Assembly: GCA_018713805.1 (NCBI GenBank)
Contig: DVOF01000148.1
Location: 1 to 8,353 of the forward strand
Length of the DNA stretch: 8,353 nt
Reading direction: 5' to 3'
Source: Candidatus Aphodoplasma excrementigallinarum
GTDB taxonomy: Bacteria > Bacillota > Clostridia > UBA1381 > UMGS1253
Below, in pieces: positions 1 through 6,528 of the stretch. The translations under genes were made by a program, and so were the position numbers. The notes beneath the pieces were generated by a model. That model was given only the letters and a program-made list of their open reading frames with translations, had not been told where the DNA came from and ran no database searches. Numbering within the stretch: position 1 is the stretch's first letter; each line of letters opens with the position of its first letter.

Positions 1-59
1 GTGGTACCACGGAACACGACGTTTCGTCCCTGTCAGATTGCGGGGGCGGGGCGTTTTTT
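1..59 (+). promoter_or_regulatory. 3' end of a T-box riboswitch (tRNA-Phe responsive) ahead of pheS, cut by the window start
   Basis: The first bases, GTGGTACCACGG, match the core of the conserved T-box sequence. The TGGT at 2-5 is complementary to an ACCA tRNA 3' end, which fits tRNA-Phe with discriminator base A. The antiterminator can be drawn: 9-14 pairs with 22-27, and base 1 pairs with 28. The bases just upstream of the window are expected to be AGG and would pair with 29-31. The competing terminator uses 20-30, so the two structures exclude each other. By family knowledge, uncharged tRNA-Phe stabilises the antiterminator and lets transcription reach pheS, while charged tRNA leads to termination. 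The specifier loop (a Phe codon) and the stem I region lie outside the window, so specificity is inferred from the downstream genes and the ACCA match. Confidence 0.87.
20..59 (+). terminator. Regulated intrinsic terminator of the T-box leader
   Basis: Positions 20-30 pair with 43-53 over 11 bp, four of them G-U wobbles, around a 12-nt loop. Six Ts follow directly (54-59). The 5' arm overlaps the 3' arm of the antiterminator (22-31), which is the arrangement expected of a transcription-attenuating T-box. Confidence 0.82.
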
Positions 60-88
60 ATTTGAAAATTATGAAGGAGTTGTAGAAT

Positions 89-1108
89 ATGAAGGATCAG
101 CTTGAAAAAATCAAAGCGCAGGCGATGCAGGCGCTCGAATCGGTTTCGGACTTAAAACTGCTCGACGAACTGCGCATCAAGTATCTCGGCAAAAAGGGCG
201 AGCTGACAGCTGTGCTGCGCGGAATGGGCGCGCTTTCGCCGGAGGAACGGCCGAAGGTCGGCGCGCTTGCCAACCAGGTACGCGAGCAGATCGAGGAAAA
301 ACTGCAAAGCAAAATGGATGAACTTTCGGCAAAATTGCAGAGCGAGAAGATGAAAGCGGAGGAAATCGACGTGACGATTCCGGGCAGGCGCCGGGAGACC
401 GGGAAGCTGCACCCGCTTTCTACCGTGCTCAACCAGGTAAAGGATATTTTTATCGGCATGGGCTTTTCGATTGCGGAGGGGCCGGATGTAGAGCTCGACT
501 ACTACAATTTTGAGGCGCTCAATATCCCGAAGAACCATCCGGCGCGCGACACACAGGATACGTTCTACATTGACGACAACGTCCTGCTCCGGACGCAGAC
601 CTCGTCGGTACAGGTGCGCGTCATGGAACAGACGAAGCCGCCGATCCGCGTTATCGCGCCGGGGCGCGTATACCGGAGCGACGAGGTCGACGCGACGCAT
701 TCGCCGCTGTTCCACCAGGTTGAGGGGCTTGTGGTCGACAAGGGGATTACGATGGGCGACCTGAAAGGGACGCTGGAGGTGTTTGCAAAGGCGCTTTACG
801 GCGACGGGGCGAAAATCCGCTTCCGCCCGCACCACTTCCCGTTCACAGAGCCGAGCGCAGAGGTGGACGTGTCGTGCTTTGTGTGCAACGGCACGGGATG
901 CAATGTCTGCAAGGGGGAAGGCTGGATTGAGATCCTTGGCGCAGGCATGGTGCACCCGAAGGTGCTGGCAAACTGCGGCATCGACCCGGAGGTTTACAGC
1001 GGGTTTGCGTTCGGGATGGGGTTGGAGCGTATCGCGATGCGCCGCTATGACATCGACGATCTGCGCTTGTTCTTTGACAACGACCTGCGGTTCCTGAAGC
1101 AGTTCTAA
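89..1108 (+). CDS. pheS: Phenylalanine--tRNA ligase alpha subunit
   Basis: Catalytic subunit of the (alpha-beta)2 cytoplasmic enzyme that activates phenylalanine with ATP and charges tRNA-Phe. The 339-aa length is normal for bacterial PheS. Residues 1 to about 90 are charged and helical, matching the N-terminal coiled-coil arm that contacts tRNA. The class II core begins near HPL at residues 108-110 (motif 1 region). Motif 2 lies at about 193-213, with the RVYRSDEVDATH signature. Motif 3 is GFAFGMGLER at 305-314. Four cysteines at 263, 266, 271 and 274 form a CxxC-x4-CxxC knuckle-like insert that E. coli PheS lacks but many Firmicutes share; it could bind metal. The ATG at 89 has a good ribosome binding site (AAGGAG, 74-79) nine bases upstream. 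The gene follows a T-box leader and is 49 bases ahead of pheT, so the two are almost certainly co-transcribed and controlled by tRNA-Phe charging. Confidence 0.98.
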   Translation: MKDQLEKIKAQAMQALESVSDLKLLDELRIKYLGKKGELTAVLRGMGALSPEERPKVGALANQVREQIEEKLQSKMDELSAKLQSEKMKAEEIDVTIPGRRRETGKLHPLSTVLNQVKDIFIGMGFSIAEGPDVELDYYNFEALNIPKNHPARDTQDTFYIDDNVLLRTQTSSVQVRVMEQTKPPIRVIAPGRVYRSDEVDATHSPLFHQVEGLVVDKGITMGDLKGTLEVFAKALYGDGAKIRFRPHHFPFTEPSAEVDVSCFVCNGTGCNVCKGEGWIEILGAGMVHPKVLANCGIDPEVYSGFAFGMGLERIAMRRYDIDDLRLFFDNDLRFLKQF

Positions 1109-1157
1109 TCATCATGATACGCTTAATTTATTTTGTATAGAAGGGAATGGCCTGATT

Positions 1158-3542
1158 ATGAAAGTGGCAATGAGCTGGTTTAACGAATTCGTTGATATGT
1201 CCGGCATTACGCCGAAGGAGTACGCCGACGCGATGACCATGACGGGGACGATGGTTGAGGGCGTCGAGCAGATGGGTGCGGAAATCGAAAAAGTTGTAAC
1301 AGGGAAAATTATTGATATTAAAAAGCATGAAAATGCCGATACGCTGCAGGTGTGCATGCTCGACATCGGGCAGGAGGAGCCGCTGCAAATCGTGACCGGT
1401 GCGACGAATGTAAAGGTAGGGCAGATCGTGCCCGTTGCGCTGCATAAATCGAAGATTGCCGGCGGCGTGCAGATCAAAAAGGGCAAGCTGCGCGGCGTTG
1501 CGTCGAACGGGATGCTCTGCTCGCACGAGGAGCTCGGTCTCACGCCGGCTGACCTCGGCTATGAGCCGGAGTACGGGATCCTCATTCTTGACCCGGACAC
1601 GCCGATTGGCAAAGACATCAAAGAAGTGTTCGGCATGAACGAAACGGTAATCGAGTTTGAAATTACATCGAACCGCCCGGACTGCCAGAGCGTAATCGGC
1701 CTTGCGCGCGAAACGGCGGTGACGTTCGACCGCCCGTTTACGCTCCATACGCCAAAGGCGGACGGCAACGGCGAAAATGTGGCCGATATTGCGAAGGTGG
1801 ATGTGCTTGACAAGGCGTACTGCCCGCGCTACTGCGCAAGGATGGTGAAAAACGTCAAGATCGGGCCGTCGCCCGACTGGATGGTGAAGCGGTTGCAGGC
1901 GAGCGGCATCCGTTCGATCAACAACATTGTCGATATCACGAACTATTTGCTTTTGGAGTATGGCCAGCCGATGCACGCGTTCGATTTGCGCGACCTGACG
2001 GGGGCGCACATTATTGTACGCCGCGCGGAAAACGGCGAAAAGATTACAACGCTCGACGAAACGGACCGCGTGCTCGACGACTCGATGCTCGTCATTGCGG
2101 ACGAGGCGCGCGCAGTCGCAGTTGCGGGCGTCATGGGCGCGCTCAACTCCGAGGTAAAGGACGATACGACGACCGTCCTGTTTGAGAGCGCGAACTTTGA
2201 CGGCGCGTCGGTGCGCGTAACGGCGAAGAAGCTCGGCATGCGCACGGAGGCTTCCGCAAAATACGAAAAGGGATTGGATCCGAACATGACGCTCGACGCG
2301 GTCAACCGCGCGTGCGAGCTGGTTGAACTGCTCGGCGCGGGCGAAGTGGTCGGCGGCGTGATTGATATACACGGCGATTTGCCGGCGGGAAGGACGCTTA
2401 CGCTCCGTCCGGACAAGATCAATGCGTTTTTGGGAACGGATATCAGCACGGACTTTATGGTCGACACGCTCCGCAAGCTCGATTTTGCAGTCGACACGGA
2501 CGCGATGACGGTCACCGCGCCGACATACCGCGCCGATGTGGAGGCGGAGGCCGATCTTGCTGAGGAAATCGCGCGGATTTATGGGTATAATAAGATCGAA
2601 TCGACGCTGATGGCGGGACAGATTACAGCGGGAGGCAAAAACGAAAAGCAGCGGCTGGAGGATACGGTGAAGGCGGCGCTGACGGCGCAGGGCATGTACG
2701 AGATCATGACGTATTCGTTTACGAACCCAAATATCTTTGACCGGCTGCGCATCCCGGCGGATTCCCCTATGCGGAAAACGGTTGTCATCAGCAACCCGCT
2801 CGGCGAGGAAAACTCCATTATGCGGACGACGACACTTTCGTCCATGCTGGAGATTTTGGAGAAAAACTACAAGCAGCGCAACGCATCTGCGCCGCTCTTT
2901 GAGCTGGCGAAAATCTATGAACCCGTCGAGGGCGAGCAGCTCCCGGATGAGCGCGACATCGTGACGCTCGGCATGTACGGCAACGGCGACTTTTACGATA
3001 TGAAGGGGATTGTGGAGGCTCTGCTGGAAGCGGTTGGCATTAAAAATTACAAATTTGCGCCGCAAAAAGAGAACCCGACGTACCACCCGGGCCGCTGTGC
3101 GGATATTTATATCAACGGGAAGCTGGCTGGGCGCGTAGGGCAGGCGCACCCGCAGGTAGTAAAGAATTACAACATGGATACGGACTGCTATCTGGCGGAA
3201 ATCAGCTTTGACGCGCTGTGCGCGGCGGCGGGCGAGGGGCAGACGTATCAAAAATTGCCGAGGTATCCGTCCGTATCACGCGACATAGCCGTGCTGGTGG
3301 ATGACGCCGTCCTGTCCGGCGACATTGTGGAGACGATCAAAAAGTCGGGCGGCAAGCTGTTAGACCACGTTGAATTTTTTGATGTTTATAAGGGCGCGCA
3401 GATTCCGGCGGGCAAAAAGAGCATGGCCTATTCGGCGGTGTTCCGCGCCGACGACCGGACGCTGACGGATGAGGAAATTTCAAAAGTGATGGATAAAATT
3501 TTGCGTTCGCTCGAAACTAATCTTGGGGCGACGCTTCGGTAG
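1158..3542 (+). CDS. pheT: Phenylalanine--tRNA ligase beta subunit
   Basis: Non-catalytic partner of PheS that binds tRNA-Phe and edits mischarged Tyr-tRNA. The 794-aa length is typical. Domains in order: N-terminal B1 segment; an OB-fold tRNA-binding domain at about 40-150; the B3/B4 editing domain starting around 210 (CPRYCAR at 222-228); the B5 domain at about 400-475, with PTYRADVEAEADLAEE from residue 455; the catalytic-like B6/B7 fold at about 480-690; and the C-terminal ferredoxin-like anticodon-binding (FDX-ACB) domain at about 700-794, opening with RYPSVSRDIAVLV at 702. The ATG at 1158 aligns with the normal PheT N-terminus (MKVAMSWF). Its ribosome binding site is mediocre (GAAGGGA, 1140-1146, 11 bases away). 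I see no promoter of its own in the 49-base gap after pheS and no intrinsic terminator after its stop. Confidence 0.98.
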   Translation: MKVAMSWFNEFVDMSGITPKEYADAMTMTGTMVEGVEQMGAEIEKVVTGKIIDIKKHENADTLQVCMLDIGQEEPLQIVTGATNVKVGQIVPVALHKSKIAGGVQIKKGKLRGVASNGMLCSHEELGLTPADLGYEPEYGILILDPDTPIGKDIKEVFGMNETVIEFEITSNRPDCQSVIGLARETAVTFDRPFTLHTPKADGNGENVADIAKVDVLDKAYCPRYCARMVKNVKIGPSPDWMVKRLQASGIRSINNIVDITNYLLLEYGQPMHAFDLRDLTGAHIIVRRAENGEKITTLDETDRVLDDSMLVIADEARAVAVAGVMGALNSEVKDDTTTVLFESANFDGASVRVTAKKLGMRTEASAKYEKGLDPNMTLDAVNRACELVELLGAGEVVGGVIDIHGDLPAGRTLTLRPDKINAFLGTDISTDFMVDTLRKLDFAVDTDAMTVTAPTYRADVEAEADLAEEIARIYGYNKIESTLMAGQITAGGKNEKQRLEDTVKAALTAQGMYEIMTYSFTNPNIFDRLRIPADSPMRKTVVISNPLGEENSIMRTTTLSSMLEILEKNYKQRNASAPLFELAKIYEPVEGEQLPDERDIVTLGMYGNGDFYDMKGIVEALLEAVGIKNYKFAPQKENPTYHPGRCADIYINGKLAGRVGQAHPQVVKNYNMDTDCYLAEISFDALCAAAGEGQTYQKLPRYPSVSRDIAVLVDDAVLSGDIVETIKKSGGKLLDHVEFFDVYKGAQIPAGKKSMAYSAVFRADDRTLTDEEISKVMDKILRSLETNLGATLR

Positions 3543-3562
3543 GAAAAATTTATAAATTAGTG

Positions 3563-3575
3563 TTGCATTATGCAA
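3563..3575. repeat. 13-bp perfect palindrome overlapping the rpmE -35 box
   Basis: TTGCAT and ATGCAA flank a single central T (3569). The whole -35 hexamer is one arm of the palindrome, a common position for a repressor operator. No protein is identified. A 6-bp-arm palindrome can arise by chance in a window of this size, so only the position makes it notable. Confidence 0.35.
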
Positions 3576-3591
3576 ACAAGTGTGCTATAAT
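3563..3591 (+). promoter_or_regulatory. Sigma-A-type promoter for rpmE (extended -10)
   Basis: The -35 element is TTGCAT (3563-3568), followed by a 17-base spacer and a perfect TATAAT (3586-3591). The -10 is preceded by TG plus one base (3583-3585), an extended -10. Transcription should start near 3598, giving a leader of about 47 bases to the rpmE start. This makes rpmE independent of pheST. Confidence 0.82.
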
Positions 3592-3644
3592 CATTTTGTT
3601 ATGGGCGCAGCTTGTAACAGTCTATCAGAAAGGAGCGCAGAAGT

Positions 3645-3848
<204 letters not shown>

Positions 3849-3881
3849 GACTGCCAAAGTTTGTATTTTGAGTTAGCAAAT

Positions 3882-3936
3882 AACCCCTTCGCGGATACTG
3901 GAATCTCCAACCATTTCTGGGAGGGCGGCGTTTTTT
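3882..3936 (+). promoter_or_regulatory. Structured region before rpsO: candidate S15-binding leader or rpmE terminator
   Basis: The 112-base gap between rpmE and rpsO contains a GC-rich segment ending in GGGCGGCG and six Ts (3931-3936). Pairing I can draw by eye: 3904-3908 with 3920-3924 (CTCC/GGAG plus a wobble), stacked on 3889-3892 with 3925-3928, leaving 3893-3903 as a large bulge. TGG in that bulge (3899-3901) could also pair with CCA in the apical loop (3911-3913) as a small pseudoknot. The run of Ts suggests termination, but the stem directly before it is too broken for a classic terminator. In several bacterial phyla S15 represses its own translation through complex leader structures just upstream of rpsO, and this position fits. 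The role is inferred from location and foldability only. Confidence 0.4.
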
Positions 3937-3946
3937 CAAACATATC

Positions 3947-3954
3947 AGGAGGTG
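3947..3954 (+). promoter_or_regulatory. Ribosome binding site that fixes the rpsO start
   Basis: AGGAGGTG is a near-perfect Shine-Dalgarno sequence. It ends six bases before the ATG at 3961. The in-frame GTG at 3952 lies inside this sequence, so it cannot be the start. Confidence 0.92.
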
Positions 3955-3960
3955 AATACG

Positions 3961-4224
3961 ATGATTAAAGAAGTAAAGACAGCGATTATTGAACAGTACC
4001 GGGTGCACGAGACCGACACCGGCTCGCCGGAGGTGCAGATCGCTATGCTCACGGAGCGCATCAACCACTTGAACGAGCATCTGAAGATTCATAAAAAGGA
4101 CCATCATTCCAGACGCGGTCTTTTGAAAATGGTTGGTAAGCGCCGCGGCCTGTTGGACTATCTGATGAAGAACGACATCGACCGTTACCGTGCAATCGTC
4201 AGCAAGCTGAATTTGAGAAAGTAG
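3961..4224 (+). CDS. rpsO: Ribosomal protein S15 (uS15)
   Basis: Primary-binding protein of the small subunit; it binds the three-way junction of helices 20-22 in 16S rRNA and helps form bridge B4. The 87 aa compare with 88-89 in most bacteria. The signature DTGSPEVQIA runs from residue 19, and HKKDHHSRRGLL from residue 44 carries the conserved rRNA-contacting His, Asp and Ser. I chose ATG 3961 over the GTG at 3952 because the Shine-Dalgarno sequence overlaps that GTG and the family N-terminus begins here. rpsO next to pnp is one of the most conserved gene pairs in bacteria. I find no convincing promoter in the gap from rpmE, so transcription may come from the rpmE promoter or from a weak one I cannot see. 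Confidence 0.97.
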   Translation: MIKEVKTAIIEQYRVHETDTGSPEVQIAMLTERINHLNEHLKIHKKDHHSRRGLLKMVGKRRGLLDYLMKNDIDRYRAIVSKLNLRK

Positions 4225-4234
4225 TTGGATATAT

Positions 4235-4270
4235 AAATGGGCGGAAAGTCCCTTTCCGCTCATTTCTTGT
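4235..4270 (+). terminator. Intrinsic terminator after rpsO
   Basis: Positions 4235-4248 pair with 4252-4265 over 14 bp with a single G-U pair, around a 3-base loop. A modest T-rich tract (TTCTTGT, 4264-4270) follows. The stem is strong but the T tract is interrupted, so partial read-through into pnp is plausible. Confidence 0.72.
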
Positions 4271-4290
4271 ATCAGAAAAGCAACCGTTTC

Positions 4291-4379
4291 CGGCAGAAAT
4301 TGGCTTTAGCAGTTAGATTTGCGCTTTACAAAAAGGGCGGTAGAGCATAAATCTAAGTGCTAAACATCAGTTTTTGCCG
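4291..4379 (+). promoter_or_regulatory. Very long imperfect hairpin in the pnp leader; candidate RNase III-type processing site
   Basis: Reading inward, 4291-4303 pairs with 4367-4379, 4305-4311 with 4358-4364, 4313-4321 with 4348-4356, and 4323-4329 with 4340-4346. That is 36 base pairs (31 Watson-Crick, 5 G-U) interrupted only by a 1x2 internal loop (4304 / 4365-4366) and two single mismatches (4312-4357 and 4322-4347). The apical loop is 4330-4339. The stem ends 34 bases before the pnp ATG. Long, nearly continuous duplexes of this kind are RNase III substrates. In E. coli and Streptomyces, a hairpin between rpsO and pnp is cut by RNase III, and in E. coli this is the basis of PNPase autoregulation. 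The same role here is an inference from position and shape. A miniature inverted-repeat element is the alternative, though I see no target duplication. Confidence 0.72.
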
Positions 4380-4400
4380 TATGCGGAAATTTATACAGAA

Positions 4401-4406
4401 GAGAGG
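4401..4406 (+). promoter_or_regulatory. Ribosome binding site that fixes the pnp start
   Basis: GAGAGG lies seven bases before the ATG at 4414. Earlier in-frame starts (GTG 4357, ATG 4381) have no comparable site, and the GTG is inside the hairpin stem. Confidence 0.8.
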
Positions 4407-4413
4407 TAAAACT

Positions 4414-6489
4414 ATGTTTAGAACATTTGAAACCACCTTGGCGGGCCGACCGCTCGTGATTGAAACCGGGAAGATGGCGCAGCTCGCGAACGGGTCATGC
4501 CTCGTGCGCTACGGCGACACGGTTGTGCTTTGCACGGCGACCGCTTCGGCAAAGCCGCGCGACGGGATCGACTTTTTCCCGCTCAGCGTCGACTATGAAG
4601 AAAAACTGTATTCCGTCGGAAAAATCCCGGGCAGCTTTATGAAGCGCGAGGGCAAGCCGAGCGAGAAGGCAATCCTTACCTCGCGTGTGATCGACCGCCC
4701 GATCCGTCCTCTGTTCCCGTCCGACCTGCGCAACGACGTTTCGGTCGTGACGACGGTAATGAGCGTGGAGCAGGACAACTCGCCGGAGATTGCGGCGATG
4801 ATTGGCGCGTCCATCGCGATTTCGATTTCGGATATTCCGTTCGCAGGGCCGATCGGCGGCGTGTGGATTGGTTTGGTTGACGATGAATTTGTCATCAACC
4901 CAACGGTCGAGCAGCGCGAAAAGAGCCTGATGCACGTCACCGTTGCCGGGACGAGGCAAAAGGTCGTTATGATCGAGGCGGGCGCGAAGGAAGTTGAAGA
5001 AGACAAAATGCTCGCTGCCATCAAGTTTGCGCATAAAGAAATCATCCGGATTTGCGATTTTATTGACAGCATTGTGGCGGAGATTGGCAAGCCGAAGTTT
5101 GAGTACGACCACATCGTGGTTGACCCGGAGATGTACGACGACGTAAAGGAGTTTGCAATTGAGAAGGTACGCGCTGCACTTGACACGGACGACAAGACTG
5201 TACGCGACGCACGGATGAAGGTTGTGACCGATGAGGTTGTGGAGCACTTTGCAGAAAAGTATCCGGACAGCGAGGCTGCAATCGGTGAAGTGCTGTATAA
5301 ATTGCAGAAATATGTAGTACGCCGCTGGATACTCGACGACGGCAAGCGCGTAGACGGCCGCGGGCTCGATGAGATCCGCCCGCTTGCGGCGGAGGTTGGC
5401 CTTTTGCCGCGCGTACACGGCTCGGGCATGTTCACACGCGGACAGACGCAGGTATTGACTGCCGCGACGCTGGGGCCGCTCAATGACACGCAGAAGCTTG
5501 ACGGCATTGATGAAGAAGAATATAAACGCTATATGCACCACTATAATTTCCCGTCCTACAGCGTCGGCGAGACGCGCCCGTCAAGAGGCCCGGGCCGGCG
5601 TGAGATTGGGCACGGAGCGCTTGCAGAGCGCGCGCTTGAGCCGGTTATCCCGTCGGAGGAGGAGTTCCCGTATGCGATCCGTCTCGTTTCCGAGGTATTG
5701 AGCTCGAATGGTTCGACATCGCAGGGGAGCATCTGCGGCAGCACGCTTGCGCTCATGGATGCCGGCGTACCGATCAAGACGCCGATTGCAGGTATTTCGT
5801 GCGGCCTTGTGACGGAAGGCGACCGCTTTATCACCATGGTGGACATCCAGGGGCTTGAGGACTTCTTCGGCGACATGGACTTCAAGGTTGCAGGCAGCAA
5901 GAAAGGCATTACGGCGATCCAGGTCGACATCAAGACGGACGGCCTGTCGTTTGAAGTGATTGAAGAGGCGCTCCGCAAGACGCGGGATGCGCGTTACTAT
6001 ATCCTTGACGAGGTTATGCTCAAGGCGATCGACGCGCCGCGCGACCATCTGTCGCAGTATGCGCCGAAGGTTGCGATTATGCACATTGATCCGGAAAAGA
6101 TTCGTGACGTTATCGGTACGGGCGGTAAGGTAATCCAGAAGATTGTTGCTGACACGGGCGCGAAGATCGATATCGAAGACGACGGCCGCGTGTTGATATT
6201 TGCGGTTGACCAGGCGAGCGGCGAGGCTGCGCAGGCGGCGATCGAAGCGATCGTAAAAGAACCGGAGGTCGGCGAAATTTATACGGGCAAGGTTGTACGC
6301 ATTATGCCGTTCGGCGCATTTGTGGAGATTCTGCCGGGCAAGGACGGCATGATCCATATTTCCAAGCTGGACAAAAAGCGCGTGGCGAAGGTGGAGGACG
6401 TTGTCAATATCGGCGACGAAGTGACGGTTAAGGTTATAGAAATCGACAAGCAGGGTAGAATAAACTTATCCCGCAAGGATTTGCTGTAA
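4414..6489 (+). CDS. pnp: Polyribonucleotide nucleotidyltransferase (PNPase)
   Basis: Phosphorolytic 3'-to-5' exoribonuclease that degrades mRNA to nucleoside diphosphates; it works as a trimer, often with RNA helicases and RNases. From ATG 4414 it has 691 aa, the normal size. Domains: first RNase PH-like fold at about 1-220, with YGDTVVLCTATAS near the N-terminus; a helical linker at about 230-310; the catalytic second RNase PH fold from about 308 to 540; a KH domain at about 545-610 with its GTGG loop at 568-571; and an S1 domain at 620-691. Catalytic features visible: FTRGQT at 340-345, RRE at 395-397, the STS phosphate-loop region at 434-436, and the metal and active-site residues Asp483, Asp489 and Lys491 in EDFFGDMDFK. 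The start was moved from further upstream because the N-terminus MFRTFETTLAGRPL matches the family and has the ribosome binding site. The leader carries a long hairpin that may mediate autoregulation. Confidence 0.97.
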   Translation: MFRTFETTLAGRPLVIETGKMAQLANGSCLVRYGDTVVLCTATASAKPRDGIDFFPLSVDYEEKLYSVGKIPGSFMKREGKPSEKAILTSRVIDRPIRPLFPSDLRNDVSVVTTVMSVEQDNSPEIAAMIGASIAISISDIPFAGPIGGVWIGLVDDEFVINPTVEQREKSLMHVTVAGTRQKVVMIEAGAKEVEEDKMLAAIKFAHKEIIRICDFIDSIVAEIGKPKFEYDHIVVDPEMYDDVKEFAIEKVRAALDTDDKTVRDARMKVVTDEVVEHFAEKYPDSEAAIGEVLYKLQKYVVRRWILDDGKRVDGRGLDEIRPLAAEVGLLPRVHGSGMFTRGQTQVLTAATLGPLNDTQKLDGIDEEEYKRYMHHYNFPSYSVGETRPSRGPGRREIGHGALAERALEPVIPSEEEFPYAIRLVSEVLSSNGSTSQGSICGSTLALMDAGVPIKTPIAGISCGLVTEGDRFITMVDIQGLEDFFGDMDFKVAGSKKGITAIQVDIKTDGLSFEVIEEALRKTRDARYYILDEVMLKAIDAPRDHLSQYAPKVAIMHIDPEKIRDVIGTGGKVIQKIVADTGAKIDIEDDGRVLIFAVDQASGEAAQAAIEAIVKEPEVGEIYTGKVVRIMPFGAFVEILPGKDGMIHISKLDKKRVAKVEDVVNIGDEVTVKVIEIDKQGRINLSRKDLL

Positions 6490-6494
6490 ACAAA

Positions 6495-6513
6495 CCGGCG
6501 AACAAACAGCCGG
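6495..6513 (+). other. Small hairpin just after pnp
   Basis: CCGGC (6495-6499) and GCCGG (6509-6513) form a 5-bp stem with a 9-base loop. No T tract follows, so it is not a classic terminator. It ends two bases before the ribosome binding site of the acetyltransferase gene (6516-6522). It could protect the pnp mRNA end or be incidental. Confidence 0.35.
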
Positions 6514-6528
6514 GCGGAGGGGTGGAGC

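Noticed and set aside
152..955. A 267-codon minus-strand open frame opposite pheS
   Set aside because: Same explanation: low-complexity Arg/Leu-rich product antisense to a certain gene.
1109..1157. Possible separate pheT promoter in the pheS-pheT gap (TATAGA at 1136-1141)
   Set aside because: No -35 element at a suitable distance; the gap is short and operonic.
1128..3251. A 707-codon open frame on the minus strand, opposite pheT
   Set aside because: It mirrors the codon structure of pheT, its protein is Arg/His/Val-rich with no recognisable domain, and pheT matches its family over the full length.
3543..3562. Terminator for pheST after pheT
   Set aside because: Only an AT palindrome (AATTTATAAATT) is present; no GC stem with a T tract.
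3952..3960. GTG 3952 as the rpsO start
   Set aside because: It overlaps the Shine-Dalgarno sequence that serves ATG 3961.
4213..4237. Possible pnp promoter: TTGAGA (4213-4218) and TATAAA (4232-4237)
   Set aside because: The spacer is only 13 bases, and the start would fall inside the rpsO terminator stem.
4357..4413. Longer pnp N-terminus starting at GTG 4357 or ATG 4381
   Set aside because: The extra residues are not part of the family, the GTG lies inside the hairpin stem, and the only good ribosome binding site serves ATG 4414.
4495..5541. Long minus-strand open frames opposite pnp (348 and 304 codons)
   Set aside because: Shadows of the GC-biased pnp codons; no ribosome binding site or family resemblance.
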